From: Nitrospirota bacterium
GTDB lineage: Bacteria > JACPQY01
Direction of reading: 5' to 3'
NCBI GenBank assembly: GCA_016190245.1
Contig: JACPQY010000060.1
Span: 62,001-126,000, forward strand
DNA length: 64,000 nt
Shown here: piece after piece, positions 1 to 9,203 of the stretch
Numbering within the stretch: position 1 is the stretch's first letter
How the letters are laid out: each line of letters starts with the position of its first letter
The notes under the pieces: model-generated
What the model was told of the DNA's origin: nothing
Database searches by the model: none
The model's input: only the letters and a program-made list of their open reading frames with translations
Translations under genes and position numbers: made by a program

Positions 1-740
1 TCGGCCACCTCAACTTCGCGCCGGCCCCTCTCTTCTGGCGGACGGAAGTAGCGGGTCTGCCGAAGCCCTTCCAGCTCGCGCAACACGTCTTCGGGCAGAG
101 GCAGAACCTTCAGGGCGTCCCGAGTGATCTGGGCCTGCTCCATGGGGCGAACGAGGATGGGCCGCGTGGGGTCGCCCGCCGGTGCGAGCCCGACGGATCC
201 CTCCAGCACGGAGAGTACCGTGTCCTCCCCGAAACTCGTCACGCTGAAGACGGTGCCGCGCACCCCCATCGTGGCGTTCTTCGTGATCACGTTAACCTGG
301 CGTCCGGCCAGGTAGTGCAACGCGGCGGCCAGTCGGCCCTGGATCATCTCGAAGGAGAGAACGCTCCACAGCCCACGGCCGGGCGCTTCTCCCTGCGCGG
401 TGATCCTCACTTCGCTCTCAGGCCCGATCCGCACGTAGTTCTGCGCGTCGAGCATGAGGTCCACATAACTGAAGGGGCCCGTGCGGACCCAGTCTTCCGC
501 GTCCACGAGCGACGAGAACTTGATGGCTTCCCACTCGTCCCGCCCTGCTCGTCGCAGATGCGTGGCGCCGGCCGCTGTGAGCACGGGGAACCCGTTGGCC
601 GGCGCGGCATGGACGGCCAGGACGGACCCGCGGTGATCGAGGCGCTGGCCCGACCGCACAATGAGCGCCACGACGGCGATGGCCAAGCCCCCCATTGCCA
701 AGAGGCCCACGCGGAGGTGGCGCCGCCGTTGGGGGTTCAA
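1..740 (-). CDS. FecR-domain protein, single N-terminal TM helix, partial at left edge
   Basis: Hand translation of the minus strand: TTG start at 740 overlapping the wzc-like stop, then LNPQRRRHLRVGLLAMGGLAIAVVALIV...; FecR-like core TKNATMGVRGTVFSVTSFGEDTVLSVLEGSVGL; runs off the window. Confidence 0.75.
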   Translation of the reverse strand, partial: MNPQRRRHLRVGLLAMGGLAIAVVALIVRSGQRLDHRGSVLAVHAAPANGFPVLTAAGATHLRRAGRDEWEAIKFSSLVDAEDWVRTGPFSYVDLMLDAQNYVRIGPESEVRITAQGEAPGRGLWSVLSFEMIQGRLAAALHYLAGRQVNVITKNATMGVRGTVFSVTSFGEDTVLSVLEGSVGLAPAGDPTRPILVRPMEQAQITRDALKVLPLPEDVLRELEGLRQTRYFRPPEERGRREVEVA

Positions 741-3091
741 GTGGAGGGCAGAGAGGGTGAGTAATAGGGCCGGGTGGGGTAGGGGTAGCTGAGCGGATGG
801 TACCCCACCACGCGGCTGGGGCGCGTGTAGTTGACGATGATGCCCATCAGCCTCGCCTGGGCCCGTGTCAGCATCTGCACGGCATGCTGCAAGACGGGCA
901 GGGGCGTGCGACCCGCGGAATAGACGAGAATGACCTTGTTGACCAGTCTCGCGAACTCGAGCGTGTCGCTGACGCGCAGGAGCGGCGGGGTGTCGATGAA
1001 GGCATAGTCGAAGCGTTTGGCGATCTCATCGAAGAGCGGTCGGAGGGTGGGCGCATGTAGATAAGCCTCGGAGGAGGACATGCCGGGGTAGAGATGGCCG
1101 GGCAGGTAGTTGAAGGGCAGGCCCTCGAACCTGCGGATCGCATCGTCCAGGGATACTTTCCCCGCGAGGACTTCCAGCAGACCCGGCTGATCCTTGAGCC
1201 CGAAGAGTTTGTTGAGGCTGGGGTGGCGCACGTTGGCGTTGATGAGAAGGACGCGGAAACCGGCCGTGGCAAAGGTCTGGGTGAGCGCCACGGAGCTGAT
1301 GGTTTTCCCCTCGGAGGGGGTGCAGCTCGTGATCACGATGATGCGACGCTCCTCGCCGTGCAGGGCCACATCGAGGTTGGTCTTGAGCATCCGGCAGAGA
1401 TCGCGGGCGAGCGCCTGGGAGCGGCGGGAGGAAGAGTCGAGCGTCTTGGCCGGCCGAAGGAGAATGGTGGGGCTCGGGGCGGTGAAGGGGAGCACGCCCA
1501 AGACCCGAGCGCCTGTGCCGCGCTCGATCTCCTCCGGCGAGTAGGTGGTGGCGCTGAACGCCTCCAAGAGGAAGGCCAGGCCGACGAAGAGCATCAGGCT
1601 GGAGACGAGCACGAGCGGAAGGTCGCGCCGCAACTGGGGGCGAATGGTCTTCTCGACCACGCTGGCCTGTTTGAGCACGGTGACGTTGGAGGAGATGTCC
1701 GACAGCGCCAGTTCGGCCTGGGCGAGTTGGGTCTTGAAGTTGCCGTAGATGGATTCGTCGATCTGGATTTCCTTCGTAAGGAAATCCACTTTTTCGGGAT
1801 CGATCCCCTGCTTTTCGAGCCGGCCCAGGCTCTCCTCGAGCTGGCGCCGGGTGTCCGCGATTTGCTGTTCGAGGGCACCTTTCTGGTTCAGCCAATCTTT
1901 CCAGCCAGGCTCGATCTGGATGTCCCCCGCAGCGATCGAGCCGGGAAGGGCCGCAGGAGCGACGGCGGCGGGCGCAGAGCCCGCCGACGGGTGGAGTGCC
2001 ACGCTGCCCCACGTGGTGGCGCGTTCGCGGAGCGTCTTCGCGAAGTTCTCGACGGTGTACCCTTCGCGGCGGACGGAGACCTGCACCGGGCCGGGCGGGA
2101 GTTCAAGCTTGTATTGGCCTCGCTTGTCCGTGACGGCCTGGTAGCCGCCCGGTTCCACGGTGACGATGGCACCGGACAGCGCGTCCTGGCGCAGCGTGCC
2201 GCGGTAGACGAATCCTCTCAGGATCGCATCTCCCGCCGGGGGGGGGGATGAGGGCGCAGAGGTGGTCAGAGGCGGTTGGGGATCGGTCCCCTCGGCGGGT
2301 AGGAGCTGCCCCAGCCACGGGATCTGCCTCTCAATCTCCGCAAAACGCGGATAGGAGCGCTTGAACCGCTTGGCCAGGGTGGCGTGTTCGGTCCGCAGTC
2401 GCCCAATTTCGCCGCGGATCTTTTTGTGGACCTCCTCCCGCGCCGCCTCGATCTGGCGGAGCTCGCCGCGGGTTCTCTCGATTTCGGCAAGCTGCTCGCG
2501 GATGTTCTTGAAGGCCTTGAGCTTCTCCTCGTAGCGCGAGACTTCCTTGATCAGGAAGTCGCGCGTGGTCTCCCGGCGGCTGCGGCGCTGATGCATGTCG
2601 TGGAGGCGGTAGACTTCGATGAGATGATTGACGAAGGGAACGGGCAGGTCGCGGTCGTCGGAGTTGAGACCCACGTGGAGGATGTTGGTTTTGCCCTCGC
2701 GTTGGACGTTGAGGCCCCGCTTGATCCGCTCGATCAGGTCCTGTCGCCTTTCGGCGTCGAGCTGATCCAGGTCCACGTTCATGCGCTCGAGGGCCAGGGC
2801 CACGATCGAGTCGGAGCCCAGGACGCGGATCTGCGTTTCGATGACGTCCTCCGAGCTCGACGAGGAGGCCCCGATTTTCTCGAGGAACCGCGTGATCTCC
2901 TGCATGGGGGTTTCCTGGAGATATTGCAGCTCAGCCCGGGCCACGTAGGTCGGCGGCGTGGCGAGGAAATAGAGAGCGTAGGCCAGGAGGCAGGTCAGGA
3001 GGATGAACGCGCACAGTTTCCACCGGCGAACGATGATGGCGAGCTGCTTCCGAATGACTTCCTGGGGAACGACCGCCACGCGCTCCTGCAT
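737..3091 (-). CDS. Wzc/CpsD-like polysaccharide co-polymerase and BY-kinase family protein, with a carboxypeptidase-regulatory-like domain inserted in the periplasmic region
   Basis: Wzz-type N-terminus, long coiled coil, Walker A-like TSCTPSEGKTISS, Walker B-like DYAFIDTPPLL, C-terminal Tyr cluster GYHPLSYPYPTRPYY. Confidence 0.9.
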   Translation of the reverse strand: MQERVAVVPQEVIRKQLAIIVRRWKLCAFILLTCLLAYALYFLATPPTYVARAELQYLQETPMQEITRFLEKIGASSSSSEDVIETQIRVLGSDSIVALALERMNVDLDQLDAERRQDLIERIKRGLNVQREGKTNILHVGLNSDDRDLPVPFVNHLIEVYRLHDMHQRRSRRETTRDFLIKEVSRYEEKLKAFKNIREQLAEIERTRGELRQIEAAREEVHKKIRGEIGRLRTEHATLAKRFKRSYPRFAEIERQIPWLGQLLPAEGTDPQPPLTTSAPSSPPPAGDAILRGFVYRGTLRQDALSGAIVTVEPGGYQAVTDKRGQYKLELPPGPVQVSVRREGYTVENFAKTLRERATTWGSVALHPSAGSAPAAVAPAALPGSIAAGDIQIEPGWKDWLNQKGALEQQIADTRRQLEESLGRLEKQGIDPEKVDFLTKEIQIDESIYGNFKTQLAQAELALSDISSNVTVLKQASVVEKTIRPQLRRDLPLVLVSSLMLFVGLAFLLEAFSATTYSPEEIERGTGARVLGVLPFTAPSPTILLRPAKTLDSSSRRSQALARDLCRMLKTNLDVALHGEERRIIVITSCTPSEGKTISSVALTQTFATAGFRVLLINANVRHPSLNKLFGLKDQPGLLEVLAGKVSLDDAIRRFEGLPFNYLPGHLYPGMSSSEAYLHAPTLRPLFDEIAKRFDYAFIDTPPLLRVSDTLEFARLVNKVILVYSAGRTPLPVLQHAVQMLTRAQARLMGIIVNYTRPSRVVGYHPLSYPYPTRPYYSPSLPST

Positions 3092-3093
3092 GG

Positions 3094-4440
3094 TCAGTCT
3101 GCCGTGAGGAGCTTGACGGAGGCGGCCGTGCCGACGGTTCCGGAGAGGGGACCCAGGAGTCGGTTGACGAATTCGAGGACGTCCGACGTCGCCGTCTCCG
3201 GCACGAACAGCACGTCTCCGTCCGCGAGGGCCACATCGTGCTTGAGATCTCCCTTGTTGATCACGCGGTCCAGGTCGAGGGCGATGACCTCCTGATGGGG
3301 AGTACCGTAGTGACGGATGAGTTTCGTGTTCGAGAGGAGCGCGCCGAACTGAGTGTGTTCGGCCAGGGCGAGAGCCTGCATGGCGGTGATGACGCCGGCC
3401 TTGCGGTGGATGCCGGGCTTCTTGACCATGCCCAGCACGTAGACGCCGATCTCGCGGCTGTGGGGGATGAAGAGAGTGTCCGATGGCTCGAGCCGGATCT
3501 CGTCAAGGGCCGCACCGGCAAACAGGTGCGCATTGAGGTCCACGGGGATGGTTTCCCCGCTTGCGCGCACGATGCTGGCGTGGGCGAGATCCGCCTGCAC
3601 CGTGATTCCGCCGGCCTTCGTGAGGGCTTCCCGCATCGTCAGCCAGCCCTTGGCGCTCACGGGGTAGGGTCCCGGCTTCGTCACGGCGCCCTCGATGGTC
3701 ACCGGCGGGGGGGGGGTGAGCATGATAATATCGTCCGGCAAGAGCCGGAGGTTGTAGCGCAGGTCGTTCTCCGTGAAGAGATGACCGAGATCGAGCGAGA
3801 GGGAACGCTGTTCCCGTACGAGTGTGACGGCATGGGCCCGGGTGGGGTCGTAGTTCCAGCCGGAGGCCATCAGCGTTTCGATCAGGGTGCCCTGGCCGAC
3901 GATGGGTGTGCGGCCGGGCTTCGGTACGTCCCCGAGAACGGTCACCATGCGCGGGCCGGTCTCGGTAAGGGCGAGGGTCACTTGGGGCTCCTTCACGTAG
4001 CGGCGGAGAGCCAGGACGATGTTCTTGCGAAGGTCTTCGAGGGTGCCCCCGTGCGCAGATACCGGCGGGCCGACGGTGAGCGCGATCGTACCGTCTTCCA
4101 GCACCTTGTACTCGCGCGAGAACTCGGGATAGCCACTCACCTTCACGTCCACCACGTCCCCTTTGTAAAGAAGATAGGCCTGCGCCTTTCTGCGCGTGGC
4201 CGCCGAGAAATCCGCCAATTCCTCGGGTGTGGCGAATTTCGTGGAGGGGGTTTGTGCCGGGGTCTTGGGGGTGGCCGTGGATTCGACAGAAGAGGGAGCG
4301 GCTGACGGCGTGTGGGGGATGGACTCAGCCGTCCTCGGGGTCTTGATGTTCCGGGCGCAGCTCGGAGAGAACACCGCCACGGAAGCTATGGCTCCCACCG
4401 CGACCGAAAAACCGCAAAAAACTGCCCTTCTCGCTACCAA
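3094..4440 (-). CDS. Polysaccharide biosynthesis/export protein (Wza-like, SLBB domains)
   Basis: YKGDVVDVKVSGYPEFSREYKVLEDGTIALTVG...; TIEGAVTKPGPYPV; VLGMVKKPGIH. Confidence 0.88.
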   Translation of the reverse strand: MVARRAVFCGFSVAVGAIASVAVFSPSCARNIKTPRTAESIPHTPSAAPSSVESTATPKTPAQTPSTKFATPEELADFSAATRRKAQAYLLYKGDVVDVKVSGYPEFSREYKVLEDGTIALTVGPPVSAHGGTLEDLRKNIVLALRRYVKEPQVTLALTETGPRMVTVLGDVPKPGRTPIVGQGTLIETLMASGWNYDPTRAHAVTLVREQRSLSLDLGHLFTENDLRYNLRLLPDDIIMLTPPPPVTIEGAVTKPGPYPVSAKGWLTMREALTKAGGITVQADLAHASIVRASGETIPVDLNAHLFAGAALDEIRLEPSDTLFIPHSREIGVYVLGMVKKPGIHRKAGVITAMQALALAEHTQFGALLSNTKLIRHYGTPHQEVIALDLDRVINKGDLKHDVALADGDVLFVPETATSDVLEFVNRLLGPLSGTVGTAASVKLLTAD

Positions 4441-4665
4441 GCCCTCCTCCGCTGCGAACGTATTGAAAAGACATTATAGATACTTGGCGCCAAAGTGTCA
4501 AGCTGCGCGAGCCTTGACACCATGCGTCACGGTCTATAGACTTCCACCATGGACGCCACAGTTCGCACGAGACAGGGGCGTCCGCGGCGCGGTTTGGGCC
4601 GATATGGCAGCGTGCGTTCCCGCAAGAAGGTCGGCGCGGGGCACCGCTAGAGGCGCTGGGGCACG

Positions 4666-6138
4666 GTGGAATTCCCGGAAGGGCTCACGTTCGATGACGT
4701 GTTGCTCGTGCCGGCGGAATCGGATGTCCTTCCGGCGGAAGTGGACCTGACCACGCGCCTCGCCGCTACCATCGCCCTCAAGATCCCGGTTCTCAGTGCG
4801 GCGATGGACACGGTCACAGAGTCGAGGACCGCGATCGCGATGGCCCAGGAGGGCGGCATAGGGGTGATTCACCGGAACATGTCCATCGCGCGCCAGGTGG
4901 AAGAGGTGGCCAAGGTCAAGAAGTTCGAGAGCGGCATCGTGCGCAACCCCGTTACGATGAGGCCGGATCAGACGATCCAGGACGCGCTCGATGTGATCCA
5001 CAGGTATCGCGTGTCGGGCCTGCCCATCACCGAAAACGGGAAGATCGTGGGGATTCTGACGGCGCGGGACATCCGGTTCGAGACGAACCACGCCCGGCGG
5101 ATCCGCGACGTGATGACGAGGAAGCTGGTGACCGCCGCGCCCGAGGTCACCACGGATGAGGCAAAGCGACTCCTCGCGCAGCACAAGATCGAGAAGCTTC
5201 TGATTGTCAATCGCACCGGAGAACTCGAGGGACTCATCACCGTCAAGGACCTCGAGAAGGCCCGCTTCTACCCCAACGCCACCAAGGATGGCGAGGGGCG
5301 CCTCCGGGTGGGCGCGGCCACGGGCGTGGGGGAGGACGGCGAAGAACGCGCTCGAGCCCTCGGTGAGTCCGGTGCGGATGTGGTGGTGGTGGATACGGCC
5401 CACGGGCATTCCCAGCGGGTCCTGCGCATCGTCGAACGGATCAAGAGCCATTCACCCGATGTGCCTCTCATTGCCGGCAACGTGGCGACCTACGAGGGGG
5501 CGGAGGCTCTCATCAAGTGCGGGGCGGACGCCATCAAGGTCGGCGTGGGCCCGGGCTCGATCTGTACCACGCGTGTGGTCGCCGGCGTCGGTGTTCCCCA
5601 ACTCACGGCGGTGATGGCCTGCCGGCGGGCTGCCGAGAAAACGAACACGCCGGTGATCGCGGACGGCGGGATCCGCTGGTCCGGCGATATCACCAAGGCG
5701 TTGGCCGCCGGGGCGGCGTGCGTGATGGTCGGGAATCTCCTCGCCGGAACGGACGAGAGCCCGGGCGAGGTCATCCTCTATCAGGGACGGAGTTACAAGG
5801 TCTACCGCGGGATGGGATCGCTCGGGGCGATGATGGACGGCTCGGCGGACCGCTACGGCCAGAAGGTGGAGGGCGACGACCGATCGAGGCCGTCCGCTTC
5901 GAAACTCGTCCCCGAGGGAATCGAGGGGCGGGTGCCGTACCGCGGGCCGCTCTCGGCCTCGATCCACCAACTCGTCGGCGGCGTGCGGTCGGGCATGGGC
6001 TACGTGGGCTGCCGAACGATTCCCGAGCTCCAGGCGAGACCGCGCATGATGCGGATCACGAATGCGGGGCTTCGCGAAAGCCACGTCCACAATATCGAGA
6101 TCACCCGCGAAGCGCCGAACTACGGGATCGAGGACTGA
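4666..6138 (+). CDS. guaB: Inosine-5'-monophosphate dehydrogenase
   Basis: GTG start; [13 protein letters not shown] domains, [20 protein letters not shown], full length. Confidence 0.97.
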   Translation: MEFPEGLTFDDVLLVPAESDVLPAEVDLTTRLAATIALKIPVLSAAMDTVTESRTAIAMAQEGGIGVIHRNMSIARQVEEVAKVKKFESGIVRNPVTMRPDQTIQDALDVIHRYRVSGLPITENGKIVGILTARDIRFETNHARRIRDVMTRKLVTAAPEVTTDEAKRLLAQHKIEKLLIVNRTGELEGLITVKDLEKARFYPNATKDGEGRLRVGAATGVGEDGEERARALGESGADVVVVDTAHGHSQRVLRIVERIKSHSPDVPLIAGNVATYEGAEALIKCGADAIKVGVGPGSICTTRVVAGVGVPQLTAVMACRRAAEKTNTPVIADGGIRWSGDITKALAAGAACVMVGNLLAGTDESPGEVILYQGRSYKVYRGMGSLGAMMDGSADRYGQKVEGDDRSRPSASKLVPEGIEGRVPYRGPLSASIHQLVGGVRSGMGYVGCRTIPELQARPRMMRITNAGLRESHVHNIEITREAPNYGIED

Positions 6139-6269
6139 GGGGCTGGCCCGCAGGAGGTCGCGGGCAACCCGAGATCGCCGCGGTCGCCCCCTCCGGCGGG
6201 GGGACTCCCTCGCGATGACACGTAGCGCGTCATGGCGAGCCGAAGGCGAAGCCATCTCCTCGTTCTGGA

Positions 6270-7724
6270 TCAAAACAGCTTGCCGGGGTTGAGAAGCCCC
6301 TCGGGATCGAGCGCGCGCTTGATCTTCCGCATCAGGTTCCAAGCTGAGCCCCATTCCTTTTTCAAGAACGGTTTGAGGTGGACCCCCACGCCGTGGACGT
6401 ACTCCATCGACCCGCCGGCTGCGTGTGCTGCTCGGGCGAGGTCTCGCCTGGCCCGTGCGAGTCGTCGGGGGCCGTCCTTGCCCCAGGCCAAGTAGGCAGC
6501 CGAGTACAGGTCGGGACGGATCCAGACCCCGTCCTGTACGATGCGCAAGCCGCAGCGCCGAGCGACATCGTGCGTGGACTTCCGATACGGCAGCAGGTGC
6601 GATGGGGGCAGGCAGGCGTGGACGTAGTCGAAGAGGAGCGGGGCGTTGCTCTCGGCCGGCGCGCCCGGGGCGCGGAAGCGCAACCACTCTCCGTCGCGAA
6701 CGGCCGGGTCCGCGCGCCACATCTCGGCCACCGCGTGACGGTTGCCCCACTCGGCTTGAGCCTCACTATCGGGGAGAGGGCGGCCGCCGCTGTCCGCGAT
6801 GAGGCGAGCCGCGCGCCGATGATGTGCTTCCACGACTTCGGTGTGCCCGTCGTACACGAGCAAGAGACGGGCGGTGTGAACGCCGCTCGTGGGCGTGGCG
6901 TGATCGCCAGGCCCCGGCCAGTCCTCCACGCCGAGGTCGAGCGATGTCGGCGCGAGCCCCTGTGAAAACAGCCGGAGAAGGCAGCGGAAACCGCCCTCGA
7001 ACGTGGTGAATTCGTAGAGAGCGGGTCGCCGCAACTCAGGGATCGGATGCACCGCGAGCGAGAACTCGGTCACGAGGGCCAGCGTCCCTTCGGAGCCCGT
7101 GAGCAGGCGCGGGAGGTCCGGGCCCACGGATCGCTTCCGCGCCGGTCGAATCCGGAATACGGACCCGTCGGCGGCAACGGCGGAGAGGCCTAAGACCTGG
7201 TCGGCGGCGGATCCATAGCGACCCGCGAGGTAGCCGAGGCCGTTGAGGGCAACTGCGCCTCCGATCGTGGCGATGGAGACGGTCCACGGGTCGTGTCCGG
7301 ATTCGAGTCCGTGGGGGGCGAGTTCCTCGTTGAGCCGGGCCCACGTCAGGCCGGGCTGGACCAGGACGATCTGCGACTCGACATCCAGATCGAGCAGACG
7401 ATTCATTCGCGTGAAGTCCACGGTTACCCCGTCGGCACAGCCCGACGCGGAACCCATCAGCCCGCTGCCGCCGCCGAACGCGATGAGCGGGGCGCGGTGC
7501 TCTCGACACAGGCGCACCGTCTCGGCTACGTGCCGGGCTGTGGAGGGGTAGACAACAGCGAGGGGCCGGTGGCGCACCCGCGTGAGGCTCAGGAAACCCC
7601 TGAACGCCCTCCGCGCGTCCAGGGCGTGCCGATCCAGGTCGTCGGGAGCGATGGATACGCGTTCCCTTCCCAGGCGTCTGACGAGGGCGTTTGCAAGTAT
7701 CGGTTTCATCCTTCGTGGCGTCAT
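6270..7724 (-). CDS. FAD-binding oxidoreductase (GlcD / alkyldihydroxyacetonephosphate-synthase-like)
   Basis: AFGGGSGLMGSASG, VQPGLTWARLNEEL, GSEGTLALVTEFSL; ORF extends upstream but an ATG at 7724 avoids overlap with the divergent HAD gene. Confidence 0.85.
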   Translation of the reverse strand: MTPRRMKPILANALVRRLGRERVSIAPDDLDRHALDARRAFRGFLSLTRVRHRPLAVVYPSTARHVAETVRLCREHRAPLIAFGGGSGLMGSASGCADGVTVDFTRMNRLLDLDVESQIVLVQPGLTWARLNEELAPHGLESGHDPWTVSIATIGGAVALNGLGYLAGRYGSAADQVLGLSAVAADGSVFRIRPARKRSVGPDLPRLLTGSEGTLALVTEFSLAVHPIPELRRPALYEFTTFEGGFRCLLRLFSQGLAPTSLDLGVEDWPGPGDHATPTSGVHTARLLLVYDGHTEVVEAHHRRAARLIADSGGRPLPDSEAQAEWGNRHAVAEMWRADPAVRDGEWLRFRAPGAPAESNAPLLFDYVHACLPPSHLLPYRKSTHDVARRCGLRIVQDGVWIRPDLYSAAYLAWGKDGPRRLARARRDLARAAHAAGGSMEYVHGVGVHLKPFLKKEWGSAWNLMRKIKRALDPEGLLNPGKLF

Positions 7725-7863
7725 GGCATTCGGGTCCGTGGGGGACGAATGGCCCAATCCCCCATTGGAGCCCTCTGCACGGAATGGTTCCATGCGGTGT
7801 CCGTCCTGTAAAGGCATCCGATGTGCGCAGGGGAGGTGAGCTCCGGTATAATCCCTCCCCGCC

Positions 7864-8604
7864 ATGGCTGTACCGGCACCGAAGCCCCCCTCCTCCCGCG
7901 CGCACGCAGGCCCCCGCGCCATCATCTTCGATTGCGACGGGATTCTCGCGGACACCGAGCAGGCGCACTACGAGGCCTTCAATTCCGTTCTCCGGCCTCT
8001 CGGGCATGCCATGACACGGGCCGAGTACGACCGGCAATACCTGGCCCTCAACGACCGGGATTGCTTCCGCGCATTCGGCCGGTTGAACGGCCTGCGCTGG
8101 AGCCCCGAGGAGATAGAGCGCGGCGCGAAGGCGAAGGCGAGGGCCTACGCCCGGTTCCTGGCGCGTGGGAGGGTGCGATTCTACCCGGGCGTCCGCCGGT
8201 TCGTCCGGCTCGCCTGGCTTCGGGTTCCCTTGGCCGTCTGTTCCGGTGCGCTCGGCCTCGAGGTCCGTCGGATCCTGAGGATGGGTGGACTGGCGTCCTT
8301 CTTCCGTGTCATCGTCTCGGCGAACGACGTGCGGCGCGGGAAACCGGACCCGGAGGGCTACCGGCTGGCCCTTGAGCGCCTCAGGCGGCTGGCGGGGTCG
8401 CGTGACTCCATCGTGCCGCGGAACTGTCTGTCCGTCGAGGACTCCCCCCCGGGCATCGAAGCGGCACGGCGTGCGGGCATGCGGTGCCTCGCCGTGTCGA
8501 ACAGCTATGCGCCGTCATCGCTGCGCGCCGCTGATCTGGTGGTGGGATCGCTTGCCGACGTGTGCTGGGCCGATGTGGCGGCGATCTTCGAGAGAACCAA
8601 GTGA
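7864..8604 (+). CDS. HAD-superfamily hydrolase (CbbY / phosphoglycolate-phosphatase-like)
   Basis: IIFDCDGILADTEQAHYEAF, VCSGALG, KPDPEGYRLALERL, VEDSPPGIEAARRAGM. Confidence 0.9.
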   Translation: MAVPAPKPPSSRAHAGPRAIIFDCDGILADTEQAHYEAFNSVLRPLGHAMTRAEYDRQYLALNDRDCFRAFGRLNGLRWSPEEIERGAKAKARAYARFLARGRVRFYPGVRRFVRLAWLRVPLAVCSGALGLEVRRILRMGGLASFFRVIVSANDVRRGKPDPEGYRLALERLRRLAGSRDSIVPRNCLSVEDSPPGIEAARRAGMRCLAVSNSYAPSSLRAADLVVGSLADVCWADVAAIFERTK

Positions 8605-9203
8605 AGGCCGCGGAGAGCGTCCTGGTCCTGCGCGCGCGAGGGTTTCCGCCCCTGAGGATGGTTTCCAGCCCGCGGGGTGTGCGGCGCATCGAGTTCCTCC
8701 CCGAGAGCCCTCACCATCTAACTGTGAGGGAGAGGGAATCCCCTCTCCTCGCAGAGTCCGCCGGCAGGCGGATGCGCCCCACGGCGCGAGAGAGGGTTAG
8801 GGTGTGGAGTTCAGAGGCCGCCGCGATCGCCCGGCTGCTCAACCGCTATTTCAAGGGAGGGAAGCCGAATCTTCGTCGCGCGCCGGCGGACACTCGCGGC
8901 ATGTCCCCCTTCCAATTGGGCGTGCTCCGGGCCGCGCAAGCGATTCCTTATGGTGAGGTCCGATCCTACGGATGGGTGGCGGCCCGGATCGGCCGGCCCC
9001 GCGCGGCGCGTGCCGTCGGTCGCGCCCTCGCGACCAACCCCTTGCCATTGGTTTTCCCCTGTCATCGCGTCGTGGCCTCGGATGGGTCGCTGGGCGGTTT
9101 CTCCTCCGGCCTGGCCGTGAAGCGAAAGCTGCTTGCCCTGGAAGGCGCGCGCGGCCTTAGGTATAATAGGACGCCAAATGGCAGACTCAATACCGAAATC
9201 TGA
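8601..9203 (+). CDS. ogt: Methylated-DNA--protein-cysteine methyltransferase (Ogt/MGMT-like) with an in-frame repeat insertion
   Basis: FQLGVLRAAQAIPYGEVRSYGWVA ... LPLVFPCHRVVASDGSLGGFSSGLAVKRKLLALEG with the PCHR active-site motif; GTGA overlap with the upstream HAD gene. Confidence 0.88.
   Translation: MKAAESVLVLRARGFPPLRMVSSPRGVRRIEFLPESPHHLTVRERESPLLAESAGRRMRPTARERVRVWSSEAAAIARLLNRYFKGGKPNLRRAPADTRGMSPFQLGVLRAAQAIPYGEVRSYGWVAARIGRPRAARAVGRALATNPLPLVFPCHRVVASDGSLGGFSSGLAVKRKLLALEGARGLRYNRTPNGRLNTEI
8706..8815 (+). repeat. Palindromic repeat (family CCCT..ACC..CCCTCTCCTCG..GGGTTAGGGTG) inside the Ogt-like CDS
   Basis: Homologous to 54302-54411; carries hairpin TCCGCCGGCAGGCGGA at 8757-8772. 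Confidence 0.75.

Noticed and set aside
2384-4305. Long plus-strand ORFs (303 and 355 aa) opposite wzc/wza
   Set aside because: High-GC antisense shadow ORFs; the minus-strand frames carry recognisable family motifs and the plus-strand translations do not.
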